Positions 1 through 5,800 of a stretch of 14,214 nt of DNA are shown here, piece after piece. Both the position numbers and the translations under genes were made by a program. The stretch's first letter is position 1. Each line of letters begins with the position of its first letter. The notes under the pieces are model-generated. The model was given only the letters and a program-made list of their open reading frames with translations, did no database searches and had not been told where the DNA came from. Source of the stretch: JBFFXF01 sp041569895 (lineage in GTDB: Bacteria > Planctomycetota > UBA8108 > JACQVS01); contig JBFFXF010000189.1 of the NCBI GenBank assembly GCA_041569895.1, positions 1 to 14,214 on the forward strand. The letters are read 5' to 3'.

Positions 1-935
1 CGACCGCGAACTTCACCATCGGAGCGATCTGCGACATCAACCCGGCGGCGCGCGCCGGCGCGATCAAGCAGTGCGGCGCCATGCGACCGGAGGGCGTCGA
101 CGACTACCGTCGCGTCCTCGACATGAAGGACATCGACGCGGTCTTCATCGCGACGCCGGTCTACCTGCACCGCGAGATGGCCGTGGCCGCCGCGCTGGCA
201 GGGAAGCACACCTACTGCGAGAAGCCACTCGCCAGGACGGCCGAGGGGGTCGAGGCGATCCGCGCCGCGGTCTCGAGGGCCGGTATCCGCTTCCAGGTCG
301 GCTTCCAGTGGCGGTACGACGTGCGCTGGGAGTCGTCGATCAAGAAGGTGCACGACGGCGAGATCGGCAAGGTGCACTTCGTCTCGGCGCACCGGCACGT
401 CCCGGGCTATCCGACGTCGGGCTGGTACGTCGATCGCTCGCTCTCGGGTGACCTGATCGTCGAGCAGGCCGTTCACGAGATGAACGTCTTCTGCTGGCTG
501 CTGAAGGGGCCGCCGCTCCGCGCCAGCGGCTTCGGCGGCATCAACGCGCTCGTCGGCGTGCCGTCCGACCGCACGATCATGGACCACTACACGGTGAGCT
601 ACGAGTTCCCCGAGAACGTGCGTCTGAGCTACAGCCATTGCGTCTACACGCCGGGCAGCGCGTCGGGTCTCGAGCAGATGGTGCTCGGCGACAAATCGGC
701 GATCGACCTGAGGAACGCCACCGTGTTCCGCGGGGGCGAGACCATCGAGACCAGCTTCGACAGCCTCCCGAACGCGACGGGACGCGCGATCGTCTCCTTC
801 ATCGACTGCGTGCGGAGCGGCCGCGAGCCGGCGTGCAACCTCGAGGCCGGGGTCAACGCGACGCTGATGGCGATCCTCGGCCGCACGGCGATCCACGAGA
901 AGCGAGTCGTCGAGTGGTCGGAGCTTCTTGCGTGA
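1..935 (+). CDS. Gfo/Idh/MocA family oxidoreductase (5' end outside window)
   Basis: An open frame runs in from the window edge (first full codon at 3) to TGA at 933-935, giving 310 visible residues. An internal ATG at 81 exists, but the family-like sequence continues upstream of it (IGAICDINPAAR, the second strand of a Rossmann fold), so the true start lies outside the window together with the GxGxxG motif. Recognisable Gfo/Idh/MocA features are DIDAVFIATPVYLHREM, the signature CEKPLA that carries the conserved catalytic-region Lys of the EKP motif, FQVGFQWRYD, and the helix with EQAVHEMN in the substrate-binding half. The family uses NAD(P) to oxidise or reduce sugars, inositols and related polyols in the cytoplasm; the substrate cannot be told from sequence. 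Its stop overlaps the GTG start of the downstream GH127-like gene, so the two are probably translationally coupled and work on the same carbohydrate. Family assignment is firm; the specific reaction is unknown. Confidence 0.93.
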   Translation, partial: TANFTIGAICDINPAARAGAIKQCGAMRPEGVDDYRRVLDMKDIDAVFIATPVYLHREMAVAAALAGKHTYCEKPLARTAEGVEAIRAAVSRAGIRFQVGFQWRYDVRWESSIKKVHDGEIGKVHFVSAHRHVPGYPTSGWYVDRSLSGDLIVEQAVHEMNVFCWLLKGPPLRASGFGGINALVGVPSDRTIMDHYTVSYEFPENVRLSYSHCVYTPGSASGLEQMVLGDKSAIDLRNATVFRGGETIETSFDSLPNATGRAIVSFIDCVRSGREPACNLEAGVNATLMAILGRTAIHEKRVVEWSELLA

Positions 936-2755
936 CCCGGTGGCGGCGGGCAGCCGTCGCGCTCGCGCTCGTGGTCTGCGCGTGCGGCCAGCGGCAGGAA
1001 CGTGGCGAGCGCTCGCCGGGCGGCGACGAGACACGCGTCGGCTCGAGCCGCGGCCCGGGAGCCGACCTCGTCGACGTCTTCGAGCTGCCGCCGAACCACC
1101 TCCACCCCGGCAGTCGTTTCCCCGTCGCCAGCCCCGCTCTCCGCGAGCTGTCGCCGCGCTCGATCGTGCCCCGCGGCTGGCTGGCGCGGACGATCCAGCG
1201 CCTCGCGCCGGCGGTCGAGAGGCTCGCCGCCGAGGCGAGCGCGGACGGGACGTCGATCCTCGCGAGCGACTGCACGGCCCCGGGACCGGCGTCGGTGCGT
1301 GCGCTCGGATCGTACGCGTGGCTGCTCGACGACGGGACCGTCCCGACGGCGGCGCGGGACGCCATCGATCGCCTTCTCGAGAGCGGCGACGCTGACGGAT
1401 GGATCGGGGCCCCGGCGGCGAAGACGCGGCTCGACTGGCGCGCCGTTGCCCCGCTCCTCGACGCGCTGGCCGATCACCACCGCGTCACCGGTGACGCGCG
1501 CGTCATCGAGGTCGTCGCGCGCTTCGCCCGCTTCCTCGGGCTGCGTCTCGCCGAGTCCACCGACGGGAGGACCGCCGCGGACGCGGCAAGCCTGGCCCCG
1601 GCGCTCATCTGGCTGCACGACCGGACCGGCGACGCCGCCCACATCGAGCTCGCCCGCACGCTCCACCGCGCGCGCGACGAGCCGAAGACCTTCGCGGCGA
1701 TCGCCTCGAGCGTGGTGATGGGGATCGCCCTCGCGAACGTCGGCGCCGACCCGGGCGAGGGGGGCACCGCGGACGACGCGTTCGCGAGGCTCGAGTCGCT
1801 CTGGCGCGGATCGGCAGGCGGCCCGACGTGCGGGCTCCCGGACCTCGCGGAGGCGCTGCGATCGCTCGGCGAGTGGTCGGCGGATCCGCGCTGGTTCGAG
1901 CGTCTCGAGCGGCTCGTCCTCAACGATCTCCCCGCGAGCCATTCCGCCGACGGGCGTGTCATCCACGACGCGGTGCGCCCGAACCAGGTCGAGCCGCCCG
2001 CGGCGAGCGATCCGAGGTGCTGCGGCGCCGATCTGCTGCGGACGTGGGCGCGCTTCGGCGCGTCGCTCTGGCGTGCTGCCCCCGGCGACGGGCTCGCGGC
2101 GCTCTCCTACGCGCCGTGCGAGGTGACGACGCTCGTCGGCGAGGACGAGGGCACCGTGGTGACGATTCGCGTCGAGACCGCCTACCCCTTCGACGAGACC
2201 GTCGAGATCCACGTCAGCTCGCCGCGACCGGTGGTCTTCCCGATGACGCTGCGCATCCCGTCGTGGTGCCACGCGGCCGTCGCGACGATCAACGACCACG
2301 ATCCGATCGAGGCCGACGCCGGGACGTGGCTCGGCCTGGCGCGACGATGGATCGACGGCGATCGCGTGCGGCTCGATCTCCCGGCCCGCCCGGCGGTGAC
2401 ACCCGCCGAGCGCAACTCGATCGGCGTCCGCCTCGGCCCGCTCGACCTCGTCGTCCCGGTGCAAAACGCCGGCGACGACTGGAACCGCGCCCTCGTCGTC
2501 GACCCCTTCCGCCCCGACCGCTGGCTCTCGGCAGTGCGCCGGCGCGCCGACACGAGAACGCCCTTCACCCTCGAGACCCCCGGTGTCCAGGTCACCGGCC
2601 AGTCCCGCCTCCTCCCCTCCTGGACACGACCGGACCGCCTCCCCCAGAGCCCGGTCATCGAGACCCGCCTCGACGGCCCGACCGAGCCGGTCACCCTCGT
2701 CCCGGCGGGGGCGACGCCGCGGAGGGTGGGACGATTGCCGTGGACGGCGCCCTGA
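932..2755 (+). CDS. GH127/DUF1680-like glycoside hydrolase, predicted lipoprotein
   Basis: This gene encodes 607 aa from GTG at 932, which overlaps the preceding stop as GTGA and has GGAG at 920-923, 8 nt upstream. The frame is open further upstream (to 638), but that part lies inside the oxidoreductase gene. Residues 1-18 form a lipoprotein signal: RRAAVALALVVCAC with a likely acylated Cys18 (VCA-C). The body resembles the beta-L-arabinofuranosidase family: an N-terminal LSPRSIVPRGWLARTIQ segment, an alpha-barrel-like middle, PRCCGADLLR with Cys363-Cys364, and a C-terminal beta region containing TAYPFDETVEIHV and LRIPSWCHAAVATIN, typical of DUF1680. In characterised GH127 enzymes the CC pair supplies the nucleophile and a zinc ligand, and an upstream E-T-C supplies more ligands; here that site reads P-T-C (Cys300). 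The protein probably trims arabinose or related sugars at the cell envelope, with the upstream dehydrogenase handling the product. The family call is fairly secure; activity is uncertain. Confidence 0.82.
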   Translation: MTRWRRAAVALALVVCACGQRQERGERSPGGDETRVGSSRGPGADLVDVFELPPNHLHPGSRFPVASPALRELSPRSIVPRGWLARTIQRLAPAVERLAAEASADGTSILASDCTAPGPASVRALGSYAWLLDDGTVPTAARDAIDRLLESGDADGWIGAPAAKTRLDWRAVAPLLDALADHHRVTGDARVIEVVARFARFLGLRLAESTDGRTAADAASLAPALIWLHDRTGDAAHIELARTLHRARDEPKTFAAIASSVVMGIALANVGADPGEGGTADDAFARLESLWRGSAGGPTCGLPDLAEALRSLGEWSADPRWFERLERLVLNDLPASHSADGRVIHDAVRPNQVEPPAASDPRCCGADLLRTWARFGASLWRAAPGDGLAALSYAPCEVTTLVGEDEGTVVTIRVETAYPFDETVEIHVSSPRPVVFPMTLRIPSWCHAAVATINDHDPIEADAGTWLGLARRWIDGDRVRLDLPARPAVTPAERNSIGVRLGPLDLVVPVQNAGDDWNRALVVDPFRPDRWLSAVRRRADTRTPFTLETPGVQVTGQSRLLPSWTRPDRLPQSPVIETRLDGPTEPVTLVPAGATPRRVGRLPWTAP

Positions 2756-2762
2756 CCCGACA

Positions 2763-3069
2763 GTTGCAAAAACGCAGGTCCCTTCCTGGCGTTTGACCCT
2801 CGAAATCGCGGTTCTTCCGGGCCGCGCTGTCGTCTCGGCAGATCGCACCGTGAGTGAGGTTCGCCGTCTTCCTGCGTTCCTCATGGATGCGTCGCAGAGT
2901 CTCGCCACCAAGGTCGAGCGGGCTTTCGGGTTTTTTGCAACGTTGAGGTCGGAGTCGGCCATCGGAATCGGAATCGGAATCGGAGTCGGTATCGGCCATC
3001 GGTATCGGAGTCGGTCATCGGACTCCGATACCGGAGCTTCGAGGACGAGGACGAGTTTTTGCAACGTTG
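2763..3069. other. Possible small inverted-repeat element in the GH127-pilin gap
   Basis: The 578-nt gap between the GH127 stop and the pilin start holds no convincing gene. Within it the 10-mer GTTGCAAAAA at 2763-2772 is matched in inverse by TTTTTGCAAC at 2932-2941 and again at 3056-3065. The last two are part of a perfect 14-bp direct repeat, TTTTTGCAACGTTG (2932-2945 and 3056-3069), whose end CAACGTTG is palindromic. The direct repeats closely bracket hexamer array A. This looks like a short non-autonomous element with terminal inverted repeats, into which or beside which an array was inserted. No transposase, and no target duplication that I can identify, is present. The remainder (3070-3333) shows only GC-rich sequence, a GAGACTG tandem near 3293 and the pilin ribosome binding site. 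Confidence 0.4.
2948..3055. repeat. Hexanucleotide array A (NNTCGG words plus AGGACG copies, with 13-bp hairpin)
   Basis: Roughly a dozen degenerate units of the form NNTCGG (AATCGG, AGTCGG, TATCGG, with 7-nt variants CCATCGG and TCATCGG) are followed by the reverse-complement form and then by two copies of the hexamer AGGACG. The switch of strand sense creates a perfect 13-bp inverted repeat, CGGTATCGGAGTC at 3000-3012 and GACTCCGATACCG at 3021-3033, with an 8-nt loop. Read on the minus strand, the order is CGTCCT units then GGNNTC/CCGANT units, the same order as arrays B and C. Translations of these repeats (SDSDSD or GIGIGV) carry no protein signal. Confidence 0.9.
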
Positions 3070-3333
3070 GGGCCTGAATCTCTCGCCCGCGGACAGGCTC
3101 GGCTCGTCGCCATTTTGCGGAGGCTCGACAGGGAAGTCGCGACCGTGGACAGTTTCTCCGCAGGAGACCCGAGCCGCGGCGACCCGTTCTTTCCTGGCGC
3201 CACTCCAACGCGGCCCCGTTTCCGGGTTTGTGGAATCCCCCCCGCCACGGGCGACCGTTCGGGAACACGAGTTGCCATGTCATCCCCCGGAGACTGGAGA
3301 CTGGCACTGTTGAGACCCGTGGAGAACCCAGCC

Positions 3334-3771
3334 ATGAAGACGCAACACGGTTTCACGCTGATCGAGTTGATGATCGCGGTGGCGCTCATCGCCATTCTGC
3401 TCGCGATCGCCATACCGTACCTTCAGAACGCGCGGCTCGCCGCCAACGAGGGCTCCGCCGTCAGCTCGCTGCGGACCATCTCGGCGGCCAACCAGACGTA
3501 CAGGACACGCTTCGGCGCGTACGCGTCGTCACTCTCCGACCTCTCGAGCTCGAGCTTCATCGACTCCAAGCTCGGGACCGCCGATGCGCCGCCTGGCAAG
3601 TCCGGCTACGTCTTCACCTACTCGGGAACGCGGAACACGTGGCAGGCCAACGCGGACCCACTGACCGCGGGCACGAGCGGCAACCGCTACTTCTTCATCG
3701 ACACGAGCGGCGTCATCCGCTTTCGAGAGGGCGGCCAGGCATCGACGACGGACTCTCCGATCGACTCGTGA
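3334..3771 (+). CDS. Type IV pilin-like prepilin
   Basis: The start is the ATG at 3334 (GGAG at 3321-3324, 9 nt upstream); the frame is open further upstream but only through non-coding sequence. The product of 145 aa begins MKTQHG|FTLIELMIAVALIA, a classical class III prepilin leader. Cleavage is after Gly6, mature Phe1 would be N-methylated, and Glu5 of the mature chain is present. The hydrophobic helix runs to about residue 30, followed by the pilin-type NARLAANEGSAVSSLRTISAANQTYR segment and a compact Ser/Thr-rich globular domain (TAGTSGNRYFFIDTSGVIRF). It would be processed by a PilD-type peptidase and assembled into a type IV pilus or a type II secretion pseudopilus in the envelope; sequence alone does not separate major pilin from pseudopilin. 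The C-terminal domain is small for a major pilin. It is monocistronic here, bracketed by arrays A and B and followed by a hairpin. A second pilus-type gene starts at 13952. Confidence 0.92.
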   Translation: MKTQHGFTLIELMIAVALIAILLAIAIPYLQNARLAANEGSAVSSLRTISAANQTYRTRFGAYASSLSDLSSSSFIDSKLGTADAPPGKSGYVFTYSGTRNTWQANADPLTAGTSGNRYFFIDTSGVIRFREGGQASTTDSPIDS

Positions 3772-3803
3772 GGGGCCGGTCGGTCGTACCGGGAGTCAGC
3801 CCC
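3772..3803 (+). terminator. Hairpin directly after the pilin stop, possible terminator
   Basis: CCGGT at 3776-3780 pairs with ACCGG at 3788-3792 around a 7-nt loop, and GGGG at 3772-3775 can pair with CCCC at 3800-3803 across a 7-nt bulge. It starts at the base after the TGA. There is no T-run, so intrinsic termination is not assured; it may equally protect the mRNA 3' end. Confidence 0.35.
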
Positions 3804-3808
3804 GTATT

Positions 3809-3960
3809 CGTCCTCGTCCTCGTCCTCGTCCTCGATCACCTCGAGACGGGGGTCGACTCCGATTTTGAGTCCGACCCCGACTCCGATTCCGACTCGGACT
3901 CCGATTCCGACTCCGAGATCCGAGTCAGAGATCCGAGACCGGAGGCCCGAGTCCGCGTCC
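3809..3960. repeat. Hexanucleotide array B (CGTCCT x4 then CCGANT words)
   Basis: Four perfect CGTCCT copies occupy 3809-3832. After a 20-nt linker come about fifteen degenerate units such as ACTCCG, ATTCCG and ACCCCG. The sense flips part-way: GAGTCCGA at 3867-3874 faces TCGGACTC at 3894-3901. The sequence ends in looser GAGATCCGAGTCAGAGATCC-type copies. The CGTCCT block is the inverse of the AGGACG block of array A: 16 bases at 3040-3055 are matched perfectly in reverse complement here. Arrays A and B therefore bracket the pilin gene as inverted repeats. Confidence 0.9.
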
Positions 3961-3978
3961 TGAGGGTCGTGATTCCTC

Positions 3979-4074
3979 AATCTGCGTCGTCTGCGTAATC
4001 TGCGTAATCTGCGTTCCCTTCCGCCCTTCTATCTCCTTTCCTGCCTTCCTGCCCTTCCTGCCTTCCTTGCCCCC
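3979..4074. repeat. AATCTGCGT nonamer tandem and pyrimidine-rich tract
   Basis: Four nonamers lie head to tail: AATCTGCGT at 3979-3987, CGTCTGCGT at 3988-3996, then AATCTGCGT at 3997-4005 and 4006-4014. They run into about 60 nt that are almost entirely C and T (4015-4074), built from loose TTCCTGCC copies. In the minus-strand direction (downstream of fhs) this is a purine-rich GGCAGGAA tract followed by ACGCAGATT repeats. No gene is visible in 3772-4126; the open frames there are by-products of the repeats. Confidence 0.85.
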
Positions 4075-4115
4075 ATCTGCCGTCGGAATCGCCATTGGCG
4101 TCGAGTAGCTTCATC

Positions 4116-4135
4116 GGCGTATGGCGCTACGCCAT
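4116..4135 (-). terminator. Overlapping inverted repeats at the fhs stop
   Basis: Two mutually exclusive 6-bp hairpins cover the TAG of fhs: ATGGCG/CGCCAT at 4121-4126 and 4130-4135 with the stop as loop, and GGCGTA/TACGCC at 4116-4121 and 4128-4133. Neither is followed by a T-run on the fhs strand, so a terminator role is only possible. Confidence 0.25.
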
Positions 4136-5764
4136 GTCGAGCAGATTTCCCTCGTCGTCCACCTTGATGCGCACTGCTGCGGGGACCTTCGGGAGGCCCG
4201 GCATCGGGACGATCTGGCCGGCGATGGCGACGACGAAGCCCGCTCCCGCCGAGAGCATCACGTCGTTGACGGTGATCTCGAAGTTCTCCGCGGCGCCCCG
4301 GATCGACGGCACCTCGGTGAAGGACATCGGCGTCTTCGCCATGCAGATCGGCAGGTGGCCGTAGCCCATCGACTCGAAGCGGTCGAGCTCGCGGCCGGCG
4401 GCGCTGGTGAAGTTGACCTTGCTGGCGCCGTAGACGCGGGTGGCGATGGTCTCGATCTTCTTCCTGAGGTCGAGCCGGTCGGGGTAGAGCAGCTTGAACC
4501 GCCTGTTGCCGCTGGTGGCCGCATCGACGACCGCCTGGGCCAGGGCAGCGCCGCCCTTGCTGCCCCTGGCGTGGACCTCGGAGATCTCGCAGCGGACGTC
4601 GTGCTTCTCGCAGGCCTTCCGCACGCGCGTCAGGTCCCGGGCGCGGTCGCCCGGGAAGCGGTTGATGGCGACCACCGGCTCGACCGCGAACTGCCGCACG
4701 TTGTCGATGTGTCTCCGGAGGTTGTCCCAGCCCCCACGTCGCGCGAAGCCACCGTGGTACTCGATCGACTGCAGCGTGGCGACGATCACCGCCGCGGCGG
4801 GACGCAGCTTCCCCTGGCGGCACTTGATGTCGAAGAACTTCTCGGCGCCGAGGTCGCTGCCGAAGCCGGCCTCGGTGACGAGGTAGTCGCAAAGCGTCAG
4901 CCCCATGCGCGTGGCGAGGAGGCTCGAGCAGCCGTGGGCGATGTTGGCGAACGGCCCGCCGTGGACGAGCGCCGGGGTGTGCTCGAGCGTCTGCACGAGG
5001 TTGGGAAGGATGGCGTCACGCAGCACCACGGTCATGGCGCCGTCGACCTCGAGCCGATCGCAGGTCACCGGCTTCCGGTCGCGCGTGTACCCGAAGATGA
5101 TGTCGCGGACCCGCTGGCGCAGATCGGGAAAGCTCTCGGCGAGGCAGAGGATCGCCATCACCTCCGACGCGGGCGTGATGAAGAAGCCGTCGCGGCGGGG
5201 CACGCCGTGCGTCGGACCGCCGAGTCCGACGATGATCTCGCGCAGCGCTCGATCGTTGAGATCGACCACGCGGCGCCACGTGATGCGGCGCTGATCGAGG
5301 TTGAGCTCGTTCGAGTGATGCAGGTGGTTGTCGATCATCGCCGCGAGCAGGTTGGCGGCCTTCGACACCGCGGCTATGTCTCCCGTGAAGTGGAGGTTGA
5401 TGTCCTCCGCCGGGATCACCTGCGCGTGCCCCGCGCCGGTCCCACCGCCCTTGATGCCGAAGTACGGGCCGAGCGACGGCTCGCGAATGGCGAGCGTGGA
5501 TCGGTGGCCGAGCCTCGCGAGCGAGTCGGCGAGGCCGATCGTCGTCGTGGTCTTTCCGACGCCGGACGGCGTCGGCGTCATGGCGGTCACCAGGATCAGC
5601 TTGCCTCGTGAACGGCGTGCGTACTTCTCGAGAATGCTGTGCGGCAGCTTGGCGATGAAACGGCCGTGCGGCAGGTAGTCGAGCTCGGTGAGCCCCAGCC
5701 TCGCCGCGACCTCGCCGATCGGCAGCTTCTGCACCGACTGTTCGATCTGGATGTCCCTGAGCAT
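4127..5764 (-). CDS. fhs: Formate--tetrahydrofolate ligase
   Basis: This 545-aa protein is close to the usual FTHFS length of about 555 aa and begins at ATG 5764. It makes 10-formyl-tetrahydrofolate from formate, THF and ATP in the cytoplasm, feeding purine, fMet and one-carbon metabolism; in acetogens it serves the Wood-Ljungdahl methyl branch. Visible motifs are the P-loop TPTPSGVGKTTTT (residues 63-75), REPSLGPYFGIKGG followed by TGAGHAQVIPAEDINLHFTGD (about 94-129), the ANLLAAMIDNHLHH helix, GGPFANIAHGCSS, TEAGFGSDLGAEKFFDIKCR, and the C-terminal PMPGLPKVPAA. The P-loop normally reads PAGEGKT; here Glu is replaced by Val, otherwise the core looks intact. No clear Shine-Dalgarno site is seen, but the gene starts only 36 nt after the sensor kinase stop, so it is probably the last gene of the TPR-sensor-fhs transcript. 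The family assignment is very secure. Confidence 0.97.
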   Translation of the reverse strand: MLRDIQIEQSVQKLPIGEVAARLGLTELDYLPHGRFIAKLPHSILEKYARRSRGKLILVTAMTPTPSGVGKTTTTIGLADSLARLGHRSTLAIREPSLGPYFGIKGGGTGAGHAQVIPAEDINLHFTGDIAAVSKAANLLAAMIDNHLHHSNELNLDQRRITWRRVVDLNDRALREIIVGLGGPTHGVPRRDGFFITPASEVMAILCLAESFPDLRQRVRDIIFGYTRDRKPVTCDRLEVDGAMTVVLRDAILPNLVQTLEHTPALVHGGPFANIAHGCSSLLATRMGLTLCDYLVTEAGFGSDLGAEKFFDIKCRQGKLRPAAAVIVATLQSIEYHGGFARRGGWDNLRRHIDNVRQFAVEPVVAINRFPGDRARDLTRVRKACEKHDVRCEISEVHARGSKGGAALAQAVVDAATSGNRRFKLLYPDRLDLRKKIETIATRVYGASKVNFTSAAGRELDRFESMGYGHLPICMAKTPMSFTEVPSIRGAAENFEITVNDVMLSAGAGFVVAIAGQIVPMPGLPKVPAAVRIKVDDEGNLLDMA

Positions 5765-5800
5765 GGTGTGTGTTCCGGTGTTGTGGCTGCTGCGGGTGCT

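Noticed and set aside
638..931. Longer N-terminus for the GH127-like protein
   Set aside because: This part overlaps the oxidoreductase in another frame and is Arg-rich shadow; GTG 932 gives a proper lipoprotein signal and a GTGA overlap.
2948..3055. CRISPR array
   Set aside because: The unit is 6 nt with no 28-37-nt repeats, no unique spacers and no cas gene nearby.
644..3307. An 887-codon minus-strand open frame spanning the oxidoreductase, GH127 gene and the gap
   Set aside because: It crosses two well-supported genes and an intergenic repeat array; its composition is a GC shadow.
3302..3316. Sigma-54 promoter before the pilin (TGGCAC at 3302-3307)
   Set aside because: The required TTGC element 5 nt downstream is absent; TTG follows after only 2 nt and lies almost on the ribosome binding site.
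4121..5611. A 496-codon plus-strand open frame opposite fhs
   Set aside because: fhs is unmistakable on the other strand; the antisense product has no family features.
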